Assembly: GCA_944358535.1 (NCBI GenBank)
Contig: CALVRH010000005.1
Location: 1-59,969 of the forward strand
DNA length: 59,969 nt
DNA from: an uncultured Bacilli bacterium
GTDB lineage: Bacteria; Bacillota_I; Bacilli_A; RF39; UBA660
Direction of reading: 5' to 3'
Shown here: positions 16,852-25,733 of the stretch, piece by piece
How the letters are laid out: every line of letters starts with the position of its first letter
Numbering within the stretch: the stretch's first letter is position 1
The notes under the pieces: generated by a model
What the model saw: only the letters and a program-made list of their open reading frames with translations
What the model was told of the DNA's origin: nothing
Database searches by the model: none
Position numbers and translations under genes: made by a program

Positions 16852-18159
16852 ATGAAAGATGAAGAGATAGAAGTATTATTTGAGGATGATGAAGATATTG
16901 AGTTAACTAGAAAGAGAAAAGAAAATGAAAAATCTAAGATTAATGATGAGGAAGAGTTTGTTAAGGACCCATCTTTAGATAATGTTTTTCCTGATAAAGA
17001 TGATGTGCAGATTGATAGGTTATTGAATGAGTTTGAAGAAGTTAGTAATGATAGTACTGAAGAAAATAATAAAGTATCTTTAGAAGAGATTTCATCAGAA
17101 GAAAATAATAAAGTAAAAGAAAAAAATAAAAAAATGAAATTATGGCAAATAATTTTAGTTATAATAATTTGTTTAGCTTTAATAGTTGGATCTGGACTTG
17201 CATTTTTACTTTATGGACCATATCCTAATTTTAGAAACTGGCTTATTACAACAGCAATGACAACTATGAGTCATAAGTATTTAGCTACTTGGTTTTATGA
17301 CGATGAGACAATAAATGCGGTTATGCAAGATAATTATGTTAAAGAGTCTTCAGAGGATGTCGATTTAAATGCAATTAGTTTTGTTGATTACAGCAATTCT
17401 AAAGTGATGTATAAAAATAAATATGAAAAAGAAATATTGACTCATGATGAGGGGGATATTTATAAGTTAATTAATATTAATGGTGATGGGCTTAGAGGAT
17501 ATTTAATTGCAATATATGATCCATCTAAAGTTAAAGTAGCGACTGCTTCTAATATGAATAGCAGCGGGGAAATGCTTACAACGATTGCAGAGAAAAACAA
17601 AGCGATTGTGGCAATAAATGCGAGTGGTTTTTATGACCCTGGTTATCATGGTAATGGTGGAAAACCACATGGGGCAGTTATTCAAAATGGTCAGATTGTT
17701 AGTAATTTACCTAAATCAAATGTCGGTGGAGGTATTATTGGTTTTACTCAGGATAATAAATTTATTATGGGTAAGATGACGGCTTCAGAAGCTTTAGCTA
17801 AAGGTGTGCGTGATGCGGTGGAGTTTGGACCATTTTTGATTGTTAATGGAGAACCATCTTTTATTAAAGGTAATGGTGGCTGGGGAACAGCACCAAGGAC
17901 AGCTATTGGTCAGAGAAAAGATGGGATTGTATTATTTTTAGTTATGGATGGTCGTGATTATGTTCATGGTATTGATGGTGTTGGAATGACAGAACTTACG
18001 GAAATACTTATGAATTATGGGGCTTATAATGCGGCGAATTTAGATGGTGGAACGTCTTGTGGGTTAGTTATTAATGGTAAACTTACAAATCAGCCGATAA
18101 ATGGTAGTGGTAAAAAAGCGACTAGAGCTATTCCTAATGCTTGGATTGTAACTGAATAA
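16852..18159 (+). CDS. Membrane-anchored phosphodiester glycosidase (NAGPA) family protein
   Basis: 435 residues. A long acidic cytoplasmic tail (1-95) precedes one membrane helix (about 98-120). The outer domain (about 215-435) is of the NAGPA/PF09992 type. It shows AIVAINASGFYD, PHGAVIQNG, TAIGQRKDGIVLFLVMDGRD and NLDGGTSCG. Bacterial members are thought to cleave phosphodiester-linked sugars, for example in exopolysaccharide or teichoic acid metabolism. The cytoplasmic tail is unusually long and could bind a partner. It forms an operon with the preceding gene. Confidence 0.88.
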   Translation: MKDEEIEVLFEDDEDIELTRKRKENEKSKINDEEEFVKDPSLDNVFPDKDDVQIDRLLNEFEEVSNDSTEENNKVSLEEISSEENNKVKEKNKKMKLWQIILVIIICLALIVGSGLAFLLYGPYPNFRNWLITTAMTTMSHKYLATWFYDDETINAVMQDNYVKESSEDVDLNAISFVDYSNSKVMYKNKYEKEILTHDEGDIYKLININGDGLRGYLIAIYDPSKVKVATASNMNSSGEMLTTIAEKNKAIVAINASGFYDPGYHGNGGKPHGAVIQNGQIVSNLPKSNVGGGIIGFTQDNKFIMGKMTASEALAKGVRDAVEFGPFLIVNGEPSFIKGNGGWGTAPRTAIGQRKDGIVLFLVMDGRDYVHGIDGVGMTELTEILMNYGAYNAANLDGGTSCGLVINGKLTNQPINGSGKKATRAIPNAWIVTE

Positions 18160-18218
18160 ATATTTTGATTTTATAGACATATATTTACATTAGAGAAATA
18201 TTTTTAAAGTTATGTTTA

Positions 18219-18243
18219 GTACTATTTGTTATAATAATAGTAC
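18219..18243 (+). promoter_or_regulatory. Palindrome over a -10 box
   Basis: Perfect arms GTACTATT (18219-18226) and AATAGTAC (18236-18243) enclose TATAAT (18230-18235) in front of the DUF3048 gene. A repressor bound here would block the promoter. Confidence 0.5.
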
Positions 18244-18263
18244 AAAGGTAAGGGGGAATGGTT

Positions 18264-19316
18264 ATGGCCAGAAGACGGAAAAAAAGTAAGAAAAAATTAT
18301 GGATTGTTTTATTTATTATTTTGATATTGGCTTTATTTGGAGTTTATTATTGGTATAATTCTGATGAAGTTAAGGATTATGTATCTGATAAGATAAAGAT
18401 AGAAAAAAAGTTAAAAATTGTCGATGAAGATTCTAAAAGTAGGCCTATTGCGGTAATGATTAATAATAATCATGTAGCTTGGCCTCATGCAGGACTTCAG
18501 GATGCGTATATTACATATGAAATTTTAGCTGAGGGTGGAATTACGCGTTTAATGGCTATATTTAAAGATAAGGATACATCAAAGATTGGTTCTGTTCGAA
18601 GTGCGCGTCCTTATTATTTGGATTATGCTTTAGAAAATGATGCAATTTATGTTCATTATGGCTGGAGTGATCAAGCTAAAAAAGATATTAGTTCGCTTGG
18701 GGTTGACAATATTAATGGACTTACTGTTTCTAGTGTTTTTTGGCGTGATAAGTCTTTAAATAAAGCTACTGAACATACTGTTTTTACTAGCATGGAAAAG
18801 ATTAAAGAATATGCTAAAGAAAAAGGTTATGACCGTGATACTAATAAGGATTTACTTTTAAATTACAGTGTTGATGAAATTGATTTAAGTAAAAGAGAAG
18901 ATGCGGTAAAAGCCGATACAGTATTTATGAAATATTCATATTATACTAATAGTAGTTATGAATATGATAGTGAAAATAAGGTTTATAAGCGTTTTATGTC
19001 TGGTACAGCACATGTAGATGCAGTTACTGGTGATCAATACACTTATAAAAATATTATTATTACACCAATTGAAACACATGCTTATGACTCTTACGGTAGA
19101 TTGGAACTTGATGATGTTGGATCAGGTGATGGATATTATATAACTGATGGTTATGCTATTCCGATAAATTGGTCTAAAGCCAGCCGAAGTAGTCAAACTG
19201 TTTACAAAAATATGGATGGTGAAGAGATAAAAGTTAATGATGGAAATACTTTTATTCAAATCACTCCACCTTCTGAAAGTATTGATATTAAAGGAAATAC
19301 TGAGGAAGATGCATGA
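18264..19316 (+). CDS. DUF3048 (YerB-like) membrane-anchored protein
   Basis: 350 residues from the ATG at 18264; the ATG at 18258 is too close to the AAGGGGG site. A basic N-terminus and one membrane helix (about 12-31) precede an outer DUF3048 domain. Family text is clear: RPIAVMINNNHVAWPHAGLQ, AEGGITRLMAIFKD, GSVRSARPYYLDYA. The B. subtilis homologue is YerB, a lipoprotein of unknown role; here the anchor is a helix with no lipobox. It belongs with the envelope genes around it, but its function is not known. Confidence 0.88.
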   Translation: MARRRKKSKKKLWIVLFIILILALFGVYYWYNSDEVKDYVSDKIKIEKKLKIVDEDSKSRPIAVMINNNHVAWPHAGLQDAYITYEILAEGGITRLMAIFKDKDTSKIGSVRSARPYYLDYALENDAIYVHYGWSDQAKKDISSLGVDNINGLTVSSVFWRDKSLNKATEHTVFTSMEKIKEYAKEKGYDRDTNKDLLLNYSVDEIDLSKREDAVKADTVFMKYSYYTNSSYEYDSENKVYKRFMSGTAHVDAVTGDQYTYKNIIITPIETHAYDSYGRLELDDVGSGDGYYITDGYAIPINWSKASRSSQTVYKNMDGEEIKVNDGNTFIQITPPSESIDIKGNTEEDA

Positions 19317-19327
19317 AATTAGCCAAT

Positions 19328-19356
19328 TTGTAATTTATTTATAAATGTGGTATACT
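19328..19356 (+). promoter_or_regulatory. Sigma-A promoter of the HD hydrolase gene
   Basis: TTGTAA (19328-19333), 17-bp spacer, TATACT (19351-19356). Confidence 0.65.
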
Positions 19357-19382
19357 GAATAGGTACTTTGAGGTGAAATATA

Positions 19383-19889
19383 ATGAGTAGTCATAAAAAA
19401 GACTTACAATATATGAGTATAGTTAATAATATTTTAGATAATAAAGAGTTTTTAAAAATTAAAACAATAGAACATCATGGAATAAGTAGATATGATCATT
19501 CTTTGAAGGTATCTTATTATTCTTATAAAATTGCGAAGATATTACATTTAGATTATGAACAGACTGCAATTGGTGGTTTGCTTCACGATTTCTTTTTGAG
19601 TCCTGAGGATAGGTCGCAAAAAGAACGTATAGCTTCTGTGTTTACTCATCCTAAGCAAGCAGTTTCTATGGCTAAATCGCAATTTAATCTTACAGCTAAG
19701 GAAGAGGATATGATTAGATCACATATGTTTCCAATCAATTTATCTATTCCAAAGTATGCAGAGAGTTGGATTGTAAGTATGGTTGATAAATGTGTTGCTA
19801 CTAATGAATTTGCACTTAAGTTTAGGTTTAGATTAAAATATGCATATAATTTATTCTTATTATTTGCAATTAGTATTATGAAAATTTAG
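19383..19889 (+). CDS. HD-domain phosphohydrolase
   Basis: 168 residues. The metal-binding HD pattern is complete: His in RYDHSLKVS, the HD pair in GGLLHDFF, a later His in DMIRSHMFP, and Asp in VSMVDKCV. Such single-domain HD proteins hydrolyse nucleotide or other phosphate esters in the cytoplasm; no substrate can be given. A C-terminal hydrophobic stretch (LFLLFAISI) is present. It ends just before a terminator and tRNA-Arg. Confidence 0.85.
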   Translation: MSSHKKDLQYMSIVNNILDNKEFLKIKTIEHHGISRYDHSLKVSYYSYKIAKILHLDYEQTAIGGLLHDFFLSPEDRSQKERIASVFTHPKQAVSMAKSQFNLTAKEEDMIRSHMFPINLSIPKYAESWIVSMVDKCVATNEFALKFRFRLKYAYNLFLLFAISIMKI

Positions 19890-19913
19890 GGCTTTATAAA
19901 AAGCCTTTTTTTT
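19888..19913 (+). terminator. Terminator of the HD hydrolase gene
   Basis: AGGGCT-TTATAAA-AAGCCT hairpin with eight T, overlapping the stop codon. Confidence 0.85.
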
Positions 19914-19930
19914 GTTATAATTGTTTTGAT

Positions 19931-20007
19931 GTCCTTGTAGCTCAGCAGGATAGAGCAACCGCCTCCTAAGCGGTAGGTCGGCAGTTCGAATCTGCCCAAG
20001 GACGCCA
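19931..20007 (+). tRNA. tRNA-Arg (anticodon CCU)
   Basis: Acceptor GTCCTTG pairs with CAAGGAC, discriminator G, and CCA is encoded. The anticodon stem ACCGC/GCGGT encloses the loop CTCCTAA, so the anticodon is CCT and reads AGG. The D-arm GCTCAGCAGGATAGAGC and the TTCGAAT T-loop are canonical. Confidence 0.95.
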
Positions 20008-20018
20008 TTTTGATGATT

Positions 20019-20044
20019 AAAGGACTCATTGTGAGTCTTTTTTG
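20019..20044 (+). terminator. Terminator of tRNA-Arg
   Basis: GGACTCA-TTG-TGAGTC hairpin followed by TTTTTT. Confidence 0.75.
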
Positions 20045-20102
20045 ATAGTTTAATTGTTTTGTTCATTGTGAGGGTATGGTACAATATTATTGGGTGATAT
20101 TT

Positions 20103-20711
20103 ATGTCTAAAGTAATTAATACTTATGATGGTATTTTAGATGAGGATTTGTTTGACGAGACTATTAGTAATAAAAAATTTGAAGGAAAACAGAATAAGGT
20201 TAAGTTAAAAAACGTTACTTTTGAAGATTGTATTTTTAAAGATGTTAATTTTGATGAAATAGAGGTTGAAGGGGTGGATTTTGTTAATGTTATTTTGGAA
20301 AATTGTGATTTATCAAATAAGCATATAGATGAAAGATTAATTAAAGATGTTATTTTTAAAAATTGTAGATTGGTTGGAACAAGTTTTATAGATAGTTTTA
20401 TTAAGAATACGGAATTTATTTCAGTCAATGGTAGGTATTTAAATATGTCTGGTGCTAAAATTAGTAATATAAAAATTGAAGAAAGTGATTTTTCAGAAAG
20501 TTCATTTATTGAAGTAAAGATTAAAAATTTATCTTTATATGGGGTTAATTTTACGAAGGCGGAATTTTTGAAGTCATTAATGGATGGTGTTGATTTTTCT
20601 TCTTCAAATATAACTGATGTAATGTTTGATATATATAGTGTGAAGGGAATTGTTATAGATAGATTTCAATGTTATGAATTAATGGGAATGCTTGGAGTAA
20701 ATGTGAAGTAA
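20103..20711 (+). CDS. Pentapeptide-repeat-like protein
   Basis: 202 residues from the ATG at 20103, with GGGTGAT upstream. From about residue 30 to 185 the chain shows degenerate five-residue repeats of the A(D/N)Lxx type, with Phe or Leu every fifth position (VTFEDCIFKDVNFDEI, VDFVNVILENCDLS, ADFLKS-like runs). These should fold as a right-handed quadrilateral beta-helix. Pentapeptide proteins can shield gyrase or scaffold other proteins; nothing here shows which. No signal peptide. Confidence 0.78.
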   Translation: MSKVINTYDGILDEDLFDETISNKKFEGKQNKVKLKNVTFEDCIFKDVNFDEIEVEGVDFVNVILENCDLSNKHIDERLIKDVIFKNCRLVGTSFIDSFIKNTEFISVNGRYLNMSGAKISNIKIEESDFSESSFIEVKIKNLSLYGVNFTKAEFLKSLMDGVDFSSSNITDVMFDIYSVKGIVIDRFQCYELMGMLGVNVK

Positions 20712-20842
20712 GTTTTACAATGTAAATATCTTTAAATTATTAAAATTTTATTTAATATGTGTGTTATAATTTAAATAGATATGTAAAATTGACAAAACTG
20801 ACGAAATATTATAGAATATTTTCAAATAATTGGGTGATTAAT

Positions 20843-22468
20843 ATGGATTTAGGTAATAAAAAAAGAGAATTGATGAAGCTTATTAATGAACTAGCTAATT
20901 TAAAGAAAGATTTTCAAGAAAATGATAGTAGTTCTTTAAGATCTTCAATTTATTTAACTACTGGAAAAATTAATAAGTTAACTGGAGAAATAGCTATTTT
21001 GGAAAAAATTGAGGAATTAGAGAGAAAACACAGAAATAGAGAACCAATTAATTTTTATCATGGTGGTGGGGCTTCTGTTCAAAATGTAGCTTTTTCTTCT
21101 GATAATGTTAATTATGAGAAGGCTTATGAACAACAGAAAAAATTATTAGGATTAGAACTTACCCATTATAAAGCTTTGCCTATAAGTGGAATTGAGTATG
21201 GAGAGCCTGATTATGAAAAATTATATAATCAAAATAGAGATGCTCTTTTGGATATGAGTATTGATTATGATGTAAATGATGTTGAAAAAGAACCTGCTCA
21301 TTTAAAAACGAATGTTGATATTAAAGATTCTATTGATTCGCCCACGGGAAAACATTTTAAAAAAATTGATTTAGATAATGAAAAGAATCATACTTTTGAT
21401 AATTCTTATGTTGGAGCAAAACATTTTAAACCTAATTTGCTTTCTTTACCGTATGCAGTTTTTATTAAAGATGGTGTTGGATATATTGTTGGTAATTTTA
21501 CTAGTGATTATTTAAATAGTAATTATGAATTATTAGATTCAAAACTTTTAGATGAAAATCTTAAAGGAGTTAAACTTATTAATAGTTTAGATTATGGTGT
21601 AAATAATGTTCAAGGGTTGGATGTAAAAATTAATGTAGAAAAATATGGAAATATAGATATTATTGGTGATGTTGATGCTTTAGAATATCACAATCAAATA
21701 AGTGATGAGAAAGATGAAGATAGTTTAGATGATGAGAATCAAAAGGTTGTTATTTCTTCGGCTGATGAGCTTTCAAAAGAACCGATTAATGAAGAAGTAT
21801 CTTTAGAGAAAGATTCTATACAAGATGGTGAAGATATGGCTGGACTAGATGTTATTCCTGATATGCCAGATTTACAGGATTTGAGCCATGGGGCTGAAAA
21901 TGTTGAGCCAGTGATAAAAGGACGTATTATAAAGCGTAAAAAGGCGTCATTAATTGAAAAATTTAAAAATTTAAAAACTTGGCAAAAAGCGGTTATTATA
22001 GGTGGAGCTATTGCTGTTATTGGAATTGGAGCATTTGTTTTAGGACCACATATTATGGAGGCTATTAATAATTTAGTTAATCCTGAGCATGTAAATACAG
22101 CTAATAATATGATAAATACGGTTAATGATACAATGAGTAATGCCACTTCTTCAGTTTCAGGTTTAGATTATGGTAGTATTGGTGAGGGGCATACAGTGTT
22201 TACTAATGCTTATGATGCGGCTAGTAATGCACATGGTGTTATTTCAAATGAATGGTTTAGTAATAATCCTTTGGATGTGTTTAATACAGCAACTAATAGT
22301 TATATGGGACTTTCTCCAGAGCAGCTTAATGATCCAACATTTATGGCTGAACTTGCGAAAGATCCTAATAATGCATTGCTTTTTGGTGATAGTATGGCTA
22401 GTCCTTCTGGTTTTGTTGGTCTTGACGATATTATTTCAGAGATTACCAAAGGCGGAATGATGAGATAA
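20843..22468 (+). CDS. Large single-pass membrane protein of unknown function
   Basis: 541 residues from the ATG at 20843 (GGGTGAT upstream). The first 60 residues are a coiled coil. The middle (about 130-280) is a soluble region with no family I recognise, followed by an acidic linker. A basic stretch (KGRIIKRKKASLIEKF) precedes one membrane helix (about 387-410, VIIGGAIAVIGIGAFVLG). The last 130 residues are rich in Asn, Ser and Gly. The positive-inside rule suggests a cytoplasmic N-terminal part and an outer C-terminal part. It is followed after 10 bases by a small gene. Confidence 0.75.
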   Translation: MDLGNKKRELMKLINELANLKKDFQENDSSSLRSSIYLTTGKINKLTGEIAILEKIEELERKHRNREPINFYHGGGASVQNVAFSSDNVNYEKAYEQQKKLLGLELTHYKALPISGIEYGEPDYEKLYNQNRDALLDMSIDYDVNDVEKEPAHLKTNVDIKDSIDSPTGKHFKKIDLDNEKNHTFDNSYVGAKHFKPNLLSLPYAVFIKDGVGYIVGNFTSDYLNSNYELLDSKLLDENLKGVKLINSLDYGVNNVQGLDVKINVEKYGNIDIIGDVDALEYHNQISDEKDEDSLDDENQKVVISSADELSKEPINEEVSLEKDSIQDGEDMAGLDVIPDMPDLQDLSHGAENVEPVIKGRIIKRKKASLIEKFKNLKTWQKAVIIGGAIAVIGIGAFVLGPHIMEAINNLVNPEHVNTANNMINTVNDTMSNATSSVSGLDYGSIGEGHTVFTNAYDAASNAHGVISNEWFSNNPLDVFNTATNSYMGLSPEQLNDPTFMAELAKDPNNALLFGDSMASPSGFVGLDDIISEITKGGMMR

Positions 22469-22478
22469 GGGGTGTTTT

Positions 22479-22769
22479 ATGGAAAATGGATTATATACAG
22501 TTGTTGAATTTGATGACAATGACAAATGGTTTGTAATTGCTGAGAAGGTTATTGACGGGAGTAAATACAGTTATTTGATTAGAGTTAATCAAAACGAAGA
22601 TGATTTTATCGATGAATATCAGGTTGTGAAAAGTTATTTTAATGGCAATGATGAATATATGGATGTTGTTAATGGCGATGAGCTTAGGAAAATTATGCCA
22701 ATTTTGGTACCTGAGACAAAAAAATTTATAGAACATCCTGAAATACTTAAAGAATTATTGAAAAATTGA
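22479..22769 (+). CDS. Small acidic protein, DUF1292-like
   Basis: 96 residues. The N-terminal half (TVVEFDDNDKWFVIAEKVIDGSKY) resembles the DUF1292 fold of YrzB-type proteins (a field, then a lookup of an updated value), but the match is only by eye. The gene lies 10 bases after the large membrane protein with a GGGGTG site and is followed by a terminator, so the two form an operon. Function unknown. Confidence 0.7.
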   Translation: MENGLYTVVEFDDNDKWFVIAEKVIDGSKYSYLIRVNQNEDDFIDEYQVVKSYFNGNDEYMDVVNGDELRKIMPILVPETKKFIEHPEILKELLKN

Positions 22770-22789
22770 ACTGTTTATTCAGTTTTTTT
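22769..22789 (+). terminator. Terminator before gmk
   Basis: AACTG-TTTATT-CAGTT hairpin followed by TTTTTT. Confidence 0.75.
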
Positions 22790-22810
22790 CTTTAAAAAGG
22801 AGGCATTGGT

Positions 22811-23491
22811 ATGATTAGAACAAAAAAACAAGGATTATTAATTGTACTTTCTGGACCTAGTGGTAGTGGTAAAAATACTGTTTGTGATGAGGTTAAGAGA
22901 AATAATTCAAATATTTGGGAATCTATTTCAATGACTAGTAGAAAACCAAGGAAAGGCGAAGAAAATGGTAAAGCATATTATTTTGTGAATGATGATGAGT
23001 TTGAAGAAAATATTAAGAATGATAAAATGCTTGAATGGGCAAGATTTGCTGGTAACTATTATGGTACGCCTAAGGATAGTGTTCAAAAGCACTTAGATAA
23101 TGGTGAGGATGTTATTTTGGTTATTGAAATTCAAGGTGCTTTACAAATTAAGAAGAAGATACCACAAGCGTTATTTATCTTTTTACTTCCACCTAGTATG
23201 AGTGAGCTTAAGAGAAGACTTACAGCTAGACATACTGAAAGTGAAGAAAAGATTATGGAAAGATTTGAAACGGCGTATAAAGAAATTAATGAACTTTCTA
23301 AGTATAATTATGTTATTGTAAATGATGAAGTTTCAAAGGCGGCTTCTAAGCTTGAGGCAATTATTAAAGCTGAAAAGTGTAGAGTTGATAGGATAGAAGA
23401 AGTATTTTTAGATAGTTCTGAGGAAAAAATTCACGAGATTTTAGTGGATAAAAATTTGGAAAATAAATTTGTTGATGTGAATAAACTTTAA
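22811..23491 (+). CDS. gmk: Guanylate kinase
   Basis: 226 residues, slightly longer than the usual 205 at the C-terminus. It phosphorylates GMP to GDP with ATP in the cytoplasm. Visible motifs are P-loop LSGPSGSGKNTV (15-26), the GMP-binding MTSRKPRKGEENGKAYYFV, and EWARFAGNYYGTP. The IEIQGA Walker B-like strand and LKRRLTARHTES lid follow. The P-loop reads GKNT where most Gmk proteins have GKGT; the catalytic Lys is kept. An AAGGAGGCA site precedes the ATG. The phosphoesterase gene follows closely. Confidence 0.95.
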   Translation: MIRTKKQGLLIVLSGPSGSGKNTVCDEVKRNNSNIWESISMTSRKPRKGEENGKAYYFVNDDEFEENIKNDKMLEWARFAGNYYGTPKDSVQKHLDNGEDVILVIEIQGALQIKKKIPQALFIFLLPPSMSELKRRLTARHTESEEKIMERFETAYKEINELSKYNYVIVNDEVSKAASKLEAIIKAEKCRVDRIEEVFLDSSEEKIHEILVDKNLENKFVDVNKL

Positions 23492-23503
23492 AGGGGTTTG
23501 AAA

Positions 23504-24394
23504 ATGCGATTATTAGTTGATGATTATTTACAGGTTAGATATGTTAATTTATATAGTTCAAAAGTTAGAAAAGATTTGAAAATATTGGCTATTGGTGATG
23601 TACATATAAGTAATTTAGTTAGTGAAAAAAAGCTAGAATTATTAAAAAAGCAAATATTGAAAGAAAAAGCAGATTATATTGTTTTTACTGGTGATTTGAT
23701 TGATAGGATAGAAGAAATTAACGATGTTTATTCATTAAATAAATTAAAAGATTTATTAGGTTTTGCAGCTAAAGTTTCTAAAACTATTGTTGTTTTAGGT
23801 AATCATGATTATATTCATAGGACAAATAATAATAGTTATATAGAAGAAATCAGTGGTGTGATAAGAAGTATTGATGAAGTTACATTACTTGATAATGAAA
23901 TATATTATGATAGTAATATTTTGTTTATGGGTTATACTGTACCTAAAGAGTATTATTTTAAAAAAGAGTATGATTTTAAAGCTTTTTATGATGATTTTAT
24001 AAACCATGATTTACTTTATAGAAATATAGATAATAGTTTACTTACTATAGCATTAGTTCATTCTCCAGAGTTTAGTAATGATAGAAAATGCATTAATTTA
24101 TTTAAAAATTATGATTTAATTATTTGTGGTCATACACATGATGGTTGTGTTCCTTTTGGAATTGGTAATTTTAATAGAGGAATTATAAGTCCTAAAAAAG
24201 TTTTTTTTCCGAAAAATGTTAGAGGTCTTAGGAAAATTGGTAATGGCTATATTTTGGTGACTGGTGGAGTGGTTAAGATTTCTAAATGTGCTCCTAAGTT
24301 ATTACATCCTTTAAATCATTTATGTCCTGTGCAGATGGATGTGATTAAATTTAGTAATGAAAAAAAGGTTAGTGTTAGAAAAAAATGGTATTAA
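23504..24394 (+). CDS. Calcineurin-like metallophosphoesterase
   Basis: 296 residues from the ATG at 23504 (AAGGGG upstream). The two-metal site is complete: GDVH, GDLID, GNHDY, HSPE and GHTHDG, in that order. It resembles the YaeI/YkuE type that acts on phosphoesters near the membrane, but it has no clear signal peptide or N-terminal membrane helix. The substrate is unknown. It is 12 bases behind gmk and probably co-transcribed. Confidence 0.88.
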   Translation: MRLLVDDYLQVRYVNLYSSKVRKDLKILAIGDVHISNLVSEKKLELLKKQILKEKADYIVFTGDLIDRIEEINDVYSLNKLKDLLGFAAKVSKTIVVLGNHDYIHRTNNNSYIEEISGVIRSIDEVTLLDNEIYYDSNILFMGYTVPKEYYFKKEYDFKAFYDDFINHDLLYRNIDNSLLTIALVHSPEFSNDRKCINLFKNYDLIICGHTHDGCVPFGIGNFNRGIISPKKVFFPKNVRGLRKIGNGYILVTGGVVKISKCAPKLLHPLNHLCPVQMDVIKFSNEKKVSVRKKWY

Positions 24395-24470
24395 AAATAA
24401 ATAGTATTTAAATATTTTTATACTAGTTATATGGTGAACAAGTTTTATAATTTTCGCATTGTTTTTTTGA

Positions 24471-24508
24471 AAGTATGACATTGATGGTATAAGTGTGTCA
24501 TGCTTTTA
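24471..24508 (+). terminator. Terminator, first copy of a repeated element
   Basis: AAGTATGACA...TGTCATGCTT stem with T tail. A 21-base part (24487-24507) recurs exactly at 25728-25748. The rest of 24395-24621 shows only the promoter region of the next gene. Confidence 0.7.
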
Positions 24509-24621
24509 TATATATTAATTAATAAAACTTTTGATTGCACTAAAATTATATATAATCATTTTTTGGATGATAAAATAAAAGATTGAAATTAGAAAAATTA
24601 AAATAGGAGAGGAATAGAAAG

Positions 24622-25212
24622 ATGGATAAAGATATTAAACCATATAAACAAAGAGGGGATACATGTGCGATTGCGTGTTTAATGATGGTTTTAGAATATT
24701 ATCAAATTATGGATAAGGCTAATTGGTATGATGAGAAAAGATTATATAAAGTATACGGTTCAAAATATATGGCTGGGACTCCGTTTTCAGCTTTAGCTTT
24801 TCATTTATCTAAAAATGGATTAGATACAACTATATATCATTCTGATATAAATCTTTTTAACAATAATAAAAAAATTCTTAGTGAAAATGATTTTAAATGT
24901 GCAATGGATGAATATAAAGTATATTTAGATAGGGCTATTTCAAAAGGAACGCATGCTATAAATGGGATTGATATAGATGCTAAATTATTGAAGGAACAAC
25001 TTAAAGAAGGTAAAACAATAATACTTGCGGGTGAACTTGCTAGTGTATATCATGCTATTTTAGTTTCTGGTTATGAAGATGATAAATTTATAGTTTGTGA
25101 TCCTTTATACAAGACGAAACAAATTAGGACAGCCGATGAACTTAACAAATTTATGGATACAAGTATTGGAAAATGGTTTATTGCGATTAGTGATAAAACT
25201 AAAGAAAAATAA
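24622..25212 (+). CDS. C39-like cysteine peptidase domain protein
   Basis: 196 residues, no signal peptide. The N-terminus has the C39-type pattern Gln10...Cys15 (DTCAIAC). His144 (VYHAILVSGY) and Asp160 (VCDPLY) complete the triad. Unlike the first gene of the window it is cytoplasmic. C39 domains usually cut leader peptides at a Gly-Gly site during bacteriocin export, but this one lacks an ABC transporter fusion and its role is open. It lies at the left edge of the accessory region. The start is set by GGAGAGGAATAG. Confidence 0.78.
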   Translation: MDKDIKPYKQRGDTCAIACLMMVLEYYQIMDKANWYDEKRLYKVYGSKYMAGTPFSALAFHLSKNGLDTTIYHSDINLFNNNKKILSENDFKCAMDEYKVYLDRAISKGTHAINGIDIDAKLLKEQLKEGKTIILAGELASVYHAILVSGYEDDKFIVCDPLYKTKQIRTADELNKFMDTSIGKWFIAISDKTKEK

Positions 25213-25316
25213 GAATTGATGTATAATTTAGATATTTTTTTGGCTGAAGCAGATAGTTTAATGAATATTAAAGAAAGATTTTAAAATGTGACAAAAAATA
25301 AATATTTGTGTTTATT

Positions 25317-25437
25317 CATTTTTTTGTAACTTAATAGGCATATTTACATATTTTAATGTAGAGGGGGTTATGTGAATAATTTACAGGTTGCCAGAGAGAT
25401 GTTGGTCATGATGGATACTTTTATACCCTTTGTATAA
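25317..25437 (+). pseudogene. Remnant of a second copy of the LysM amidase 5' end
   Basis: Positions 25317-25415 match 35725-35822, the leader and first codons of the intact amidase. Both share a 22-base block ending AATGTAGAGG and the identical start GTGAATAATTTACAGGT. Small indels after codon 6 shift the copy out of frame, and it stops after 21 codons. No further amidase sequence follows. It may be the left boundary of an inserted segment or the relic of a tandem duplication. Confidence 0.75.
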
Positions 25438-25555
25438 TGGACAGTCCTGAAGTTTTATAATATTATTTTTTATAAATGATATGTTTACTTTTATATTAAA
25501 GTAATTTTTTTGCGTGTTAAAATGATAAAAAATGGAAAAAATTGTAAAAAATGTG

Positions 25556-25582
25556 TTGACAAGGTATTTAATAATGTAGTAA
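25556..25582 (+). promoter_or_regulatory. Promoter of the 38-residue ORF
   Basis: Perfect TTGACA (25556-25561), then a weaker -10 TAGTAA (25577-25582) at 15-bp spacing. Confidence 0.45.
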
Positions 25583-25616
25583 TTTAGTTATAAATATTTT
25601 GTGAGAGGGAAATAAT

Positions 25617-25733
25617 ATGGTACAAAAGAGAGGTATATCAGAAAAATTATTATTTTGTAAATCATTATATAACATAAATATAATTTCTTTTGTGTCTTTG
25701 GTTTTCTTTGGAAGTGTGATACTGTTAGTATAA
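25617..25733 (+). CDS. Possible 38-residue membrane peptide
   Basis: ATG with GAGAGGGA upstream, 38 codons, then TAA inside a terminator hairpin. The N-terminal half is basic and the C-terminal half is a single hydrophobic helix (IISFVSLVFFGSVILLV). This layout fits small toxins, signalling peptides or bacteriocin-like peptides, but it could be chance. Around it, the 558 bases from 25213 to 25771 hold only the amidase remnant, this ORF and the terminator. Confidence 0.45.
   Translation: MVQKRGISEKLLFCKSLYNINIISFVSLVFFGSVILLV

Noticed and set aside
19860-20084. Minus-strand ORF of 74 codons
   Set aside because: It is antisense to tRNA-Arg; the text GQIRTADLPLRRRLLYPAELQ is a well-known false protein made by tRNA genes.
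22170-22460. Plus-strand ORF in another frame of the large membrane protein
   Set aside because: It lies fully inside a better gene and has a low-complexity hydrophobic text.
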